From: GCA-002712045 sp028112705
GTDB lineage: Bacteria > Pseudomonadota > Alphaproteobacteria > Rhodobacterales > Rhodobacteraceae
Direction of reading: 5' to 3'
Length of the DNA stretch: 64,000 nucleotides
Assembly (NCBI GenBank): GCA_028112705.1
Contig: JAOGYN010000008.1
Location: 20,685 to 84,684 of the forward strand
Position numbers and translations under genes: made by a program. This document shows, in pieces, positions 8,970-17,928 of this stretch (positions are counted from its first letter, which is position 1; each line of letters begins with the position of its first letter). The notes under the pieces are model-generated. The model was not told the origin of the DNA. It was given only the letters and a program-made list of their open reading frames with translations, and searched no databases.

Positions 8970-9626
8970 GTGAGTGATACTGATTCATTTATTGAGGAAG
9001 TTTCTGACGAAGTAAGAAGAGACAGATTGTTTAAAATTTTCAAGAAATATGCCTGGGTGGCAGTGCTTATCGTTGTTTTATTAGTAGGTGGCGCTGCGTT
9101 CAATGAATATAGAAAAATATCTGATCAAAAACGTGCGGCAAATTTAGGTGACGAATTGTATCGTCTAATGGAGCTGGATCTCAACGTTCGTTTACCCTTG
9201 ATTGAAGACATTGATCCAAAATATTCAGATGGAAGAGCATTGGTTCAATTAATAAAAGCAAATACTTTTGTTGAGCTTGGAAATATTGAGGATGCGATTA
9301 AAGTTCTTGAAGATGTATCATTCAATTCTGATTATAGTAGCATCTATAGAGAAACTGCAGATTTTAAATCGATTTTACTGTCTGATAGTAACTTGACTGA
9401 GAAACTTGAGAAATTGCAAACTTACACTCAGCCAGGTTCTGCATTTAGAAATATTGCCTTAGAAGAGACATCTTTAATTCAAATACAACTTGGACAAATT
9501 AATGATGCAGCTATTACTTTAACTAACTTGCTTCAAGAACCGACCATTAGCCAGGGTCAAGCTAAAAGATCATCTGATTTATTAAGAACATTAAGTGAGC
9601 CCAAAGGCGCAGATGTTCAAGATTGA
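8970..9626 (+). CDS. YfgM-like tetratricopeptide membrane protein
   Basis: The longest open frame begins with a TTG at 8958, but GGAGAGA (8960-8966) is a good Shine-Dalgarno sequence for the GTG at 8970, which I take as the start (218 residues). One membrane helix (about 28-44) follows a short cytosolic segment; the rest is alpha-helical, predicted periplasmic, TPR-like repeats. The YfgM family associates with the SecYEG translocon and periplasmic chaperones and is typically encoded next to bamB and der, exactly as here (9-bp gap to bamB). The order yfgM-bamB-der is the main support for the call, since sequence identity to E. coli YfgM is modest. Confidence 0.8.
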   Translation: MSDTDSFIEEVSDEVRRDRLFKIFKKYAWVAVLIVVLLVGGAAFNEYRKISDQKRAANLGDELYRLMELDLNVRLPLIEDIDPKYSDGRALVQLIKANTFVELGNIEDAIKVLEDVSFNSDYSSIYRETADFKSILLSDSNLTEKLEKLQTYTQPGSAFRNIALEETSLIQIQLGQINDAAITLTNLLQEPTISQGQAKRSSDLLRTLSEPKGADVQD

Positions 9627-9635
9627 TAAAAGAAA

Positions 9636-10985
9636 ATGCTGAATCTTATAAATAAAATATCACAAATTATTTGTCTATTTAGTGGTTTGTTGTTTTTAAA
9701 TAGCTGTAGTGAGGCGGAAGATACATTAGATGGACAACGTTTTGGGTTAGATGTGTCATTAGAAATGAGTGAGTCACTTAGCTCTGGTGTAGAGCTAGAT
9801 AAGCCGGATGACAAAAATAAATCTAAGCCTATATTTTTACCCAAATCTAAAAATTACGACAGTTGGACCCATAGAAATGGCAATTCACAACATAGAATAG
9901 TTCACCCCAGTTTTTCAGATGATCCAAAGTTAGTTTGGAAAGTTGGAATTGGTAAGGGAAATAGTTCAAAATTTCGATTAACATCTGATCCAATAGTTTC
10001 AAATAATAAAATTTTTGTAATGAACTCAGGGTCGGTGGTTTTTAAAATATCAAATATGGGTTTAATTGAATGGAAAGTTAATTTAACTCCTCCGTATGAT
10101 GCCGAATCTGATACCTCAGCTGGGGGAGTTGCGTATGGAGCAGGTAAATTATTTGCAACCACAGGATTTGGTGAACTTTTTGCTATTTCGCCTGATGATG
10201 GAGCTATTTTGTGGAAGCAACGCTTTAAGGCTCCAATAAACTCCGCTCCGACGATTATTGACAATCAGGTGTTTGTTATAACCGCTAATGGTCAGGCCTT
10301 TGCTATTGATGTGGATACAGGTCGGATACGATGGCAGCAACAATCTACCTTAGCTAGTGCTATGCTCCTTGGTGGTTCAAGCATAACAAGCTATGGGAGG
10401 TTGGCTTTGTTGCCGTTTGATAGTGGTGAATTGACAGCTGTTTTAAAAGATAGTGGGGTAAGAATATGGAGCGCATCAGTTTCCACAACGCGTAAAGGAA
10501 GTGCCAGATCTAATATTAATAGCGTAACTAGTGATCCAGTCGTTTTTAAAGATATTATCTATACTGCCAATCAAGGTGGAAGATTAATTGCCTTAGATGG
10601 AAGTACTGGAGTAAGAAAGTGGACTGACAAAGACGGTTCTTACTCTCCAATATGGGTTGTTGATAATTCGGTGTTCATTGTTACTGATATCGCAGACTTG
10701 AAGCGTTTAGATAGAGTTACTGGAGATTTGATTTGGTCCATAAACTTACCCAAATATCCAAATAAGAAAAACCGTGACAAGAGTTTTGCACACTTTGGCC
10801 CAGTTTTAGCGGGAGGGAAATTATGGGTAGCTTCGAGTGATGGATTTCTTCGTGGATTCAGTCCTATTTCAGGTAAAATTTTAAATCAAATTCCCTTATC
10901 TAATGGTGCCGCTTCGCATCCAGCAATTGTTAATGGAGTGCTTTATATTTTAAATCAAAGAGGCCAATTATTGGCGTTTGAATGA
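9636..10985 (+). CDS. bamB: BamB outer-membrane assembly lipoprotein
   Basis: 449 residues with a lipoprotein signal ending in LNSC (lipobox, lipidated Cys24). A disordered acidic linker (about 25-70) precedes an eight-bladed PQQ-like beta-propeller with repeated motifs such as GAILWKQRF, GRIRWQQQ, GVRKWTDK and GDLIWSIN. BamB is a subunit of the BAM complex that folds beta-barrel proteins into the outer membrane. It lies 9 bp after the YfgM-like gene and 27 bp before der, the usual operon. Nothing unusual beyond a slightly long linker. Confidence 0.92.
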   Translation: MLNLINKISQIICLFSGLLFLNSCSEAEDTLDGQRFGLDVSLEMSESLSSGVELDKPDDKNKSKPIFLPKSKNYDSWTHRNGNSQHRIVHPSFSDDPKLVWKVGIGKGNSSKFRLTSDPIVSNNKIFVMNSGSVVFKISNMGLIEWKVNLTPPYDAESDTSAGGVAYGAGKLFATTGFGELFAISPDDGAILWKQRFKAPINSAPTIIDNQVFVITANGQAFAIDVDTGRIRWQQQSTLASAMLLGGSSITSYGRLALLPFDSGELTAVLKDSGVRIWSASVSTTRKGSARSNINSVTSDPVVFKDIIYTANQGGRLIALDGSTGVRKWTDKDGSYSPIWVVDNSVFIVTDIADLKRLDRVTGDLIWSINLPKYPNKKNRDKSFAHFGPVLAGGKLWVASSDGFLRGFSPISGKILNQIPLSNGAASHPAIVNGVLYILNQRGQLLAFE

Positions 10986-11012
10986 AAATAAATTTTAGGA
11001 TGGTATGATTAT

Positions 11013-12431
11013 ATGAGTTTTACTCTAGCAATAGTAGGGCGTCCAAATGTTGGTAAATCAACTTTGTTCAACCGTTTGGTTGGTAAACGTCTGGCCTTGG
11101 TTGATGATCAACCGGGTGTGACAAGAGATTTGCGCGAAGGACAGGGGCGTCTAGGTCCATTAAAATTTACAGTTACCGATACGGCAGGCTTCGAAAACAT
11201 AACTGATGATTCCTTACTTGCCCGAATGCGTCGTCTGACAGAAAGGGCAGTTGATGATGTCGAGTTATGTTTATTTGTAATAGATGGAAGAACTGGTTTG
11301 ACGTCTGCTGACAAGTTTTTTGCAGAAATCTTGAGAAAGCGTGCGGCAAATGTCATTGTTGTTGTTAATAAATGTGAAGGACAGGCCGGCGATATTGGAT
11401 TTTATGAAAGTTATAGTTTGGGCCTAGGCGAGCCAATTCGGCTATCGGCTGAACATGGCGTTGGTTTAGACGAATTAATGTACGTGTTGAAACCGATTAT
11501 AGAAAATTCTGCAACAAACCAAATAGAACCCGAGTTAAATTTACCAGTTTTTGATGAAGACTTAGATGATGATAAAATAGACGGCCTTATTCCAATTAAT
11601 TCAGTTTTACAGGTGGCAGTTGTTGGTCGTCCTAACGCTGGTAAATCAACTCTTATAAATAAAATTTTGGGAGAAGATAGATTACTGACTGGCCCTGAAG
11701 CTGGAATCACCCGAGATGCTATTTCTGTTTCAATCGATTGGAATGGGACTAAATTTAGGGTTTTTGATACCGCTGGTATGAGAAAAAGAGCTAAAGTAAA
11801 CGAAAAGTTAGAAAAATTATCAGTTTCTGATGGAATAAGAGCTGTAAACTTTTCTGAAGTCGTGATTATTTTGTTAGATGTTGAAAACCCATTTGAGGTG
11901 CAAGATTTGCGAATTGCTGATTTGGCTGAACGTGAAGGCCGTGCGATTGTTGTGGCCGTAAATAAGTGGGATTTACAAAAAGAAAAACAAAAACAATCTA
12001 AGATTTTATTGGAAGAGTTTTATAGACTGCTTCCTCAATTGAAGGGAGCGCCTTTGGTTTATGTGTCCGCAAAAACTGGAGCTGGCTTAGATCGATTGTA
12101 TGAAGCTATCATTAAGGCATATGGTGTTTGGAATATTAGAATTCCTACTGCTCGCTTAAATAGATGGTTAGATGAAATTGTAGAAGCCCACCCACCGCCT
12201 GCACCTGGTGGACGACGAATCAGATTACGCTATATGACACAAGCAAAAACCCGACCACCTACTTTTATAGTTTTCTGCTCAAGGGCGGCTGAATTACCTG
12301 AATCATATAGAAGATATTTAGTGAATGGATTGAGAACATACTTTGATATGCCTGGCACACCGATTCGCCTAATAATTAAATCTGGTGAAAACCCATATGC
12401 AGAAAAAGCTAAGAAACGTAAGCTTGGGTGA
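11013..12431 (+). CDS. der: Der (EngA) double-domain ribosome-assembly GTPase
   Basis: 472 residues with two tandem GTPase domains: G1 motifs GRPNVGKST (9-17) and GRPNAGKST (about 204-212), G3 DTAGF and DTAGM, G4 NKCE and NKWD. A C-terminal KH-like domain (about 360-455) is followed by the basic tail KKRKLG. Der is essential for 50S subunit maturation. It is the third gene of yfgM-bamB-der. Its 3' end overlaps the convergent SDR gene by 23 bp. Confidence 0.97.
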   Translation: MSFTLAIVGRPNVGKSTLFNRLVGKRLALVDDQPGVTRDLREGQGRLGPLKFTVTDTAGFENITDDSLLARMRRLTERAVDDVELCLFVIDGRTGLTSADKFFAEILRKRAANVIVVVNKCEGQAGDIGFYESYSLGLGEPIRLSAEHGVGLDELMYVLKPIIENSATNQIEPELNLPVFDEDLDDDKIDGLIPINSVLQVAVVGRPNAGKSTLINKILGEDRLLTGPEAGITRDAISVSIDWNGTKFRVFDTAGMRKRAKVNEKLEKLSVSDGIRAVNFSEVVIILLDVENPFEVQDLRIADLAEREGRAIVVAVNKWDLQKEKQKQSKILLEEFYRLLPQLKGAPLVYVSAKTGAGLDRLYEAIIKAYGVWNIRIPTARLNRWLDEIVEAHPPPAPGGRRIRLRYMTQAKTRPPTFIVFCSRAAELPESYRRYLVNGLRTYFDMPGTPIRLIIKSGENPYAEKAKKRKLG

Positions 12432-13074
12432 TTATTTTGGTTAAACGCTTAGCTTCATCTTCAGGAGACATCAGTAAGCTTTTGTTTTCGCCAGGATGAA
12501 ACCTTGCCCGAGTGGCTGTAGACATAGCATTTGGTTCGAGAATTAGTATTTTTAAGGAATTGTTAGAATTTTCTTTTTTCCAATTTAAGACTAATGAAAT
12601 TTGGGCTGCCTTTGTGGAACCATATGCTCCAAAAAATTTTTCTTTTAAGTTACGATCAGAAAAAAATACTGCAATGCCTTTTTTTGCTACTTTAAGTAGA
12701 GGTTGTGTCATTGATATGATTGTTTGCGCTGCACTTAAATTTGTTGCGATTGATTTTTGCATATCTTTATCATCTATGTGTTCCACTGGAGATAATGGCG
12801 CTGCAAATACGGCTCCTTGAATTAATATATCAATCTTTTTCCAGCGCTGAAAAATATTGTGACAAAGGTGCTGGATAGCCTTTTTATCTGTTATATCAAG
12901 CGGTGCTAGCGTGGCTGTACCTCCAATTTTTTGTATTTTATCATCGAGGTCTTCCAACCCGCCAACAGTTCGTGCAACACATATTACATGGTAATTTAAC
13001 TTAGCGAGCTCGATGCTGATAAAAAAACCGAGACCTCTAGAAGCGCCAATAACTAAGGCGACAGGCTTTTCCAT
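12409..13074 (-). CDS. Short-chain dehydrogenase/reductase (SDR)
   Basis: 221 residues with the classical SDR nucleotide motif GASRGLG (about 10-16) and the catalytic YxxxK in YGSTKAAQ (about residue 151). It resembles the short YciK-like cytosolic oxidoreductases; the substrate is unknown. It is the last gene of the dnaB-alr-mlaEF-radA-cvpA strand block, 32 bp after cvpA. In many relatives purF follows cvpA; here the SDR occupies that place. Its 3' end runs 23 bp into der on the other strand. Confidence 0.85.
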   Translation of the reverse strand: MEKPVALVIGASRGLGFFISIELAKLNYHVICVARTVGGLEDLDDKIQKIGGTATLAPLDITDKKAIQHLCHNIFQRWKKIDILIQGAVFAAPLSPVEHIDDKDMQKSIATNLSAAQTIISMTQPLLKVAKKGIAVFFSDRNLKEKFFGAYGSTKAAQISLVLNWKKENSNNSLKILILEPNAMSTATRARFHPGENKSLLMSPEDEAKRLTKIITQAYVS

Positions 13075-13106
13075 TTATTGATTACCTTTTGGGTTGTGGG
13101 TAATTT

Positions 13107-13673
13107 CTAATTATATAATTTACAATTTAACATTAACTCTTCATATCGCGTAAATGTGGAACTTAGCAGACCTTTTGGCATAAATTCATCAATTTGGTCC
13201 TTATAAAGACTAAGTACCTTTTGTGATACAGATCTTTCAATGAGTTCTATCGCTTGAGAAGGTGTTTTAAATTGCTGATAAGTTATAAATAAAATTATAA
13301 TGATCAAGGCCCCTCGACAGAGGCCAAATAGAAAGCCTAATCCACGGTCAATAGATTTTATAAAAGTTTTCTTAACAAAAGAAGAACAAAATGTGACTAA
13401 AAATGAAAATATTACTAAGCTGATCGTGAAAAGTAATACAAACGAAGTGATGATAGAGATTTCGCAAGATTTTTTTAGTAGATCGCCAAGAAAAGGAATA
13501 GATCTTAATGTTGGATTAAAATTAGGTGCAAAGGTAAAAGCTACTATAGCTGCTACAACCCAGCCACTAATAGATAAGGCCTCTCGAATGAATCCACGAA
13601 AATAAGCTAAAGTACCGGATAACAGAATTATGATCAGAATACTCAAATCAACTACAGTTATTCCATCCATCAC
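13107..13673 (-). CDS. cvpA: CvpA-family membrane protein
   Basis: 188 residues with four predicted membrane helices (about 8-25, 30-48, 70-92, 105-130) and the family-typical start DGITVVDLSILIIILLSG and basic turn FLFGLCRGALI. CvpA was named for colicin V production and has been linked to envelope stress; its molecular role is unresolved. It lies 37 bp downstream of radA in the same operon, an arrangement conserved in alphaproteobacteria. It ends about residue 188 without the acidic tail seen in some homologues. Confidence 0.85.
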   Translation of the reverse strand: MMDGITVVDLSILIIILLSGTLAYFRGFIREALSISGWVVAAIVAFTFAPNFNPTLRSIPFLGDLLKKSCEISIITSFVLLFTISLVIFSFLVTFCSSFVKKTFIKSIDRGLGFLFGLCRGALIIIILFITYQQFKTPSQAIELIERSVSQKVLSLYKDQIDEFMPKGLLSSTFTRYEELMLNCKLYN

Positions 13674-13710
13674 AAACTTCTACCTTCTGCCTTAAACATC
13701 TGATTATTTT

Positions 13711-15078
13711 TCATAGCTCTTTTGATTTAACTTGTTCAGAAACAAATTCATTTAAATCATTGTATTTTAAAAGTTTAATATTTGACCCTTGTTTGGTTTT
13801 GATTAAACTAGATGCAATTGCAAAATTAAAACCAAGTTTTTGTGCTTCTTTTAAGCGTTTCTCAGCCTGGGACGTTGCTCGCAATGCACCAGATAAACTA
13901 ATCTCACCAAAAATTACTGTTTCTTTTTTAATTGGTGTGTCATTTATAGCTGATAACAATGCTGCAGCGATTGCTAAATCAGCTGCAGGCTCTTTTATTT
14001 TTATACCACCTGCCACGTTTAGGTACACATCCATACCTGAAAAGCTTATATTACATCTTGCTTCAAATACTGCCAAAATCATAGAGAGCCGATTGCTATC
14101 TAGTCCGACGACGGCTCTACGTGGACTTGCCAAAGTAGAGGGAGCAACTAAAGCCTGTATTTCTACTAAGAGAGGTCTAGTACCTTCGATACCAGCAAAA
14201 ACTGCTGAACCTGGAACTGGGTTTTCCCTTTCTGAAAGAAAAAAAGCTGAGGGGTTTAGAACTTCTGAGAGTCCAGACCCAGTCATTTCGAAAACTCCTA
14301 TTTCGTCTGCTGCGCCATATCTATTCTTTACAGAGCGTATGATCCTAAATTGATGTTCTCTATCACCTTCAAAATACAAAACAGTATCAACCATGTGTTC
14401 AACTACTCTTGGACCAGCGATTTGCCCATCTTTTGTAACATGACCCACTAGAATAATAGCTACATTATTTTTTTTTGCAAAAAGTACCAACTCATGGCAT
14501 GCAGCCCTTACTTGGGAAACAGAACCAGGTGCACTATCAATATTGTCCGCCCACAGTGTTTGAATACTATCTATAATTGCAAGGCCAGGTTTTTCATTTT
14601 CTAAGGTTGTAAGGATGTCACGTAAGTTTGTTTCGGTTCCAAGTTTTAAGGTATTATTATTTAACTGTAATCGCTGAGCTCTCATCCTTATTTGACTTTC
14701 CGCCTCTTCCCCAGAGATATAAATTGTTTTAAGACCATTTTCTGAAAACTTTGCCGCCGCTTGTAATAAAAGAGTTGATTTCCCAATTCCTGGGTCACCT
14801 CCTACCAAAATAGCTGAGGCTTGGACCAAACCACCGCCAAGGACCCGATCGAGTTCAGAGATTTTTGATAATATTCTTTTGGGTGGAGTTTCTGATGAAT
14901 TAATTGTGTTTAATGGAATTAACCGACCACGTTGAATACCAAGGGTTTTTCCTTTTGGTCCTATTGATAGCCCGGTGTCTTCGACTAATGAATTCCAAGA
15001 GCCACATGAATCACATTTTCCTGACCACTTTTTGGTAGTTTCATTACAGGAATTACATTTGTATACAATTTTAGTCAT
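13711..15078 (-). CDS. radA: RadA/Sms DNA repair ATPase
   Basis: 455 residues when started at the ATG at 15076-15078. The open frame extends nine bases further to a GTG, but that start lacks a ribosome-binding site and homologues begin MTK. Order: N-terminal zinc finger with two CxxC pairs (CNSC ... CDSC), Walker A GGDPGIGKSTLL, the RadA-specific KNRYG loop (KNRYGAADEIG), and a C-terminal Lon-like domain (GGIKIKEPAADLAIAAALLS). RadA promotes branch migration during recombinational repair. It sits between mlaF and cvpA. Confidence 0.95.
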   Translation of the reverse strand: MTKIVYKCNSCNETTKKWSGKCDSCGSWNSLVEDTGLSIGPKGKTLGIQRGRLIPLNTINSSETPPKRILSKISELDRVLGGGLVQASAILVGGDPGIGKSTLLLQAAAKFSENGLKTIYISGEEAESQIRMRAQRLQLNNNTLKLGTETNLRDILTTLENEKPGLAIIDSIQTLWADNIDSAPGSVSQVRAACHELVLFAKKNNVAIILVGHVTKDGQIAGPRVVEHMVDTVLYFEGDREHQFRIIRSVKNRYGAADEIGVFEMTGSGLSEVLNPSAFFLSERENPVPGSAVFAGIEGTRPLLVEIQALVAPSTLASPRRAVVGLDSNRLSMILAVFEARCNISFSGMDVYLNVAGGIKIKEPAADLAIAAALLSAINDTPIKKETVIFGEISLSGALRATSQAEKRLKEAQKLGFNFAIASSLIKTKQGSNIKLLKYNDLNEFVSEQVKSKEL

Positions 15079-15147
15079 TATTTTCACTTAGCATTTGTAA
15101 ATATTAAGTTACCCATTGCAGGATACTAGTTATTTTCTTTTGAGCAT

Positions 15148-15906
15148 TTAACGAATGGCCTCTATGGGTCCTTTTGAATCTCCATTCAAAAATTGGTTTA
15201 AGTAAGGATCATTGGATTTTTCTAAATCCTTGATTGGTCCTGTCCATTGAACAAGACCATTATGTATCATAGCAACTCTGTCAGCTATCGCTCGAACACT
15301 TGTCATATCATGTGTTATTGTGATGGCAGTCACTCCCATCTCTACAACTATTTCCCGAATCAATTCATTAATGACACCAGCCATTATTGGATCTAAACCA
15401 GTAGTTGGTTCATCAAAGAATATGATTTCTGGACTGCTCGCAATTGCTCTTGCTAAGCCCACACGTTTTTGCATTCCACCTGAAAGCTCCGAAGGAAAAA
15501 GGTCTGCAACGTTTGGATTCAATCCAACTCTTTTTAATTTCTGTAGAGCAATATCCTTAGCATCTGATTTTTTCATGGGATGCTGACCCTTAACTAACCT
15601 AAACGCTATATTCTGCCATACATTCAAACTATCAAATAATGCTCCTCCTTGGAAAAGCATTCCAAAGCGATCAAGAAATTTTGTTCTTCCAATATTTAAG
15701 ATATCCTGTCCTTCAATAGAAATTTTACCACTGTCAGGTTTGATAAGTCCTAGGATTATTTTTAATAAAACAGATTTCCCTGTTCCTGAACCTCCTATAA
15801 CAACCATACTTTCTCCTTTAGACACATCCAAACTAATACCATCCAGAACAATATTTTCATTGAAGGATTTTTTTATTTTTTTAACTGATATCATAAAGCC
15901 TGCCAT
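15148..15906 (-). CDS. mlaF: MlaF-type ABC transporter ATP-binding protein
   Basis: 252 residues. Walker A GGSGTGKSVLL, Q-loop MLFQGGALFDSLNVW, signature LSGGMQKRVGLARA and Walker B IIFFDEPTTGLD identify the phospholipid-trafficking Mla/Ttg2 ATPase family, which carries the LSGGMxKR form of the signature. It powers MlaE to move phospholipids between the inner and outer membranes. It overlaps nothing but starts 1 bp after the mlaE stop. The Met at residue 5 (15892-15894), preceded by AGG, is a plausible alternative start. No mlaD or mlaC follows; radA does. Confidence 0.9.
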   Translation of the reverse strand: MAGFMISVKKIKKSFNENIVLDGISLDVSKGESMVVIGGSGTGKSVLLKIILGLIKPDSGKISIEGQDILNIGRTKFLDRFGMLFQGGALFDSLNVWQNIAFRLVKGQHPMKKSDAKDIALQKLKRVGLNPNVADLFPSELSGGMQKRVGLARAIASSPEIIFFDEPTTGLDPIMAGVINELIREIVVEMGVTAITITHDMTSVRAIADRVAMIHNGLVQWTGPIKDLEKSNDPYLNQFLNGDSKGPIEAIR

Positions 15907-15907
15907 T

Positions 15908-16696
15908 CTAAAAAAATAATTCTGTTAAAAGATAGTTTGTAGTAAGTATTAATACACTTGCTGATACTACCGCATTAGTAGTGGCCTTTCCAACACCTTG
16001 TGCGCCTCGATCTGAATTCATACCATGATAGCAGCCCATTAAAGCGATTATAAAACCAAATACGGCTGCTTTTACCAATCCAGATATTATGTCACTGCTT
16101 TCTAAAAAACTTAAAGTATTGTTAAGATATGTGGCACTATTAAAACCTAATCGATTAATCGCTACAACATAACCTCCAAGGATTCCTATTATATCTCCAA
16201 TTGCTACTAAAATAGGCAAAGAAAGAGTTGCAGCCAAAACCCGAGGAACTGTAAGGTACTTCATGGGGTTTGTTGACAATGTAGTTAAAGCATCTATTTG
16301 CTCTGTTACTTTCATTGTACCAATTTCTGCGGCTATACTAGCGGAAACCCTTCCAGCTACCATCAAACCACCTAATACGGGACCTAGTTCTCTAACCATT
16401 CCGATGGCAACAATAGATGGTACTACTGACTCAGCATTAAACCGCGCTCCTCCAGAATAGATTTGTAGAGCTAGGGCTGCTCCAGTAAATAAAGCTGTCA
16501 AGCCAACAACAGGCAAGCTCAAATAACCGATGTTAAAAATGCATGATGCAAACTCTCTCCAGTAAAATGGAGGTCGCACCAAATGAATTAGAGTTTCTGA
16601 AATGTAAATAAAAATTTTACCAATTATTTGAAAAAGATCTAATGTTGAACTTCCAATTGGTTTAAAAAATGATGAGATTGATTTATATATTGTCAT
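15908..16696 (-). CDS. mlaE: MlaE-type ABC transporter permease
   Basis: 262-residue integral membrane protein of the MlaE family with the conserved core ELGPVLGGLMVAGRVSASIA followed by EIGTMKVTEQIDAL, and five to six hydrophobic segments. It works with MlaF as the inner-membrane core of the Mla phospholipid transporter that maintains outer-membrane asymmetry. It is encoded 18 bp after alr and directly before mlaF. The substrate-binding subunits MlaD, MlaC and MlaB are not in this window. Confidence 0.9.
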   Translation of the reverse strand: MTIYKSISSFFKPIGSSTLDLFQIIGKIFIYISETLIHLVRPPFYWREFASCIFNIGYLSLPVVGLTALFTGAALALQIYSGGARFNAESVVPSIVAIGMVRELGPVLGGLMVAGRVSASIAAEIGTMKVTEQIDALTTLSTNPMKYLTVPRVLAATLSLPILVAIGDIIGILGGYVVAINRLGFNSATYLNNTLSFLESSDIISGLVKAAVFGFIIALMGCYHGMNSDRGAQGVGKATTNAVVSASVLILTTNYLLTELFF

Positions 16697-16714
16697 TGGC
16701 CTAAATCTGAATAG

Positions 16715-17758
16715 TTAAACCCCAGTATAACTCCTGTTATAACGATTTCCAAGACTAGTTAAAATTTCGTATCCAATAGTACCTGCTTCATCCGCAAGTT
16801 GGTCTATACTTTGTTGCTCACAAAGTATTTCCATATTTTCTGGTATATCGGTCAAATGGGTCACATCGACTGTTATTAAGTCCATTGATACTCGTCCGGC
16901 AATTGGACATGGGATTCCATTTGCATAAACGACTGCTCTACCAGACATTGCACGAATTAGTCCGTCAGCATAACCAGCAGATAAGGTAGCAATTAAACTT
17001 GGTCGATGTGCTGTCCATGTAGCACCATAACCAACCGCTTCTTCAGGAGCTAAAGCTCTAGTTTGAATCACTGGAAGGGAAAGGTTTACTACTGCTTTTG
17101 CTTCCTTGAAAGGTGCTCCTCCATATAATCCAATTCCAGGTCTGCAAATATCAAAGTGGTATTCTTTTCCAAGAAAAATGCCCCCTGTTGCAGCGAGAGA
17201 CAAAGGGCAGTTAAGTTCTGAAGTCATTTCTAAAAAAGCTTTTAATTGGTTTGCGTTTTGAAGATCGTCTTTATTATCTGCACATGCCAAATGACTTATA
17301 ACTAATTCTGGAGCTTTTTCTTTATAAAGCTCCAGAAATTCAGTGAAATCTGCTCTTTCAAAACCAAGCCTATTCATTCCTGTATCCAATTGCACTCCAA
17401 ATGGTTCAGTAGGTAGGTTTTGCTGGTGCCTAATATTTTGTTCTGGTGAGTTCAAGAGGGGGATTAATTTGCTTTGTTGCAAGATTGAGCTTTTGCCAGC
17501 CATATGTCCTGAGAAAATATAAATTATAGCTTCTTCACCTAAAGTGGCTCTAATTTCTTTCCCTTCTTCTGCACTCGCCACAAAGAATTTTCGGGCGCCA
17601 GCTTTTGCTAATCCTAATGATATTTGTTTTGCTCCAAGACCATAAGCGTCTGCTTTTACTACGGCTGCTGTTTCAACAGTATTAGTAGACATGGAATCTA
17701 ATGTAAGCCAATTTGATTTTATTGAATCTAAGTCTACTGTGAGGGTTCCACTGGACAT
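16715..17758 (-). CDS. alr: Alanine racemase
   Basis: 347 residues, a typical fold-type III PLP enzyme. The PLP lysine is K35 in VVKADAYGLGAK; the catalytic tyrosine from the second domain is in AVGYGATW, and the FDICRPGIGLYGG and GRVSMDLITVDVT blocks are intact. It interconverts L- and D-alanine for peptidoglycan synthesis. It lies between dnaB (170-bp gap) and mlaE in the minus-strand block, the usual order in roseobacters. Confidence 0.95.
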   Translation of the reverse strand: MSSGTLTVDLDSIKSNWLTLDSMSTNTVETAAVVKADAYGLGAKQISLGLAKAGARKFFVASAEEGKEIRATLGEEAIIYIFSGHMAGKSSILQQSKLIPLLNSPEQNIRHQQNLPTEPFGVQLDTGMNRLGFERADFTEFLELYKEKAPELVISHLACADNKDDLQNANQLKAFLEMTSELNCPLSLAATGGIFLGKEYHFDICRPGIGLYGGAPFKEAKAVVNLSLPVIQTRALAPEEAVGYGATWTAHRPSLIATLSAGYADGLIRAMSGRAVVYANGIPCPIAGRVSMDLITVDVTHLTDIPENMEILCEQQSIDQLADEAGTIGYEILTSLGNRYNRSYTGV

Positions 17759-17928
17759 TAATGTTTCCTGTTTTTTATTTTAAAGTGTATGTTAATAGAA
17801 TTCAGTTCTTTCTGCATCCTGGGACGTATATTTTAATTCTAAATTTGATCTTATTCAAAACTTATATTACCAGCTTTTCTTTACGAATTAAAGTTTTCTA
17901 ATTTTTTAACTTAAACATACTATTTAAC

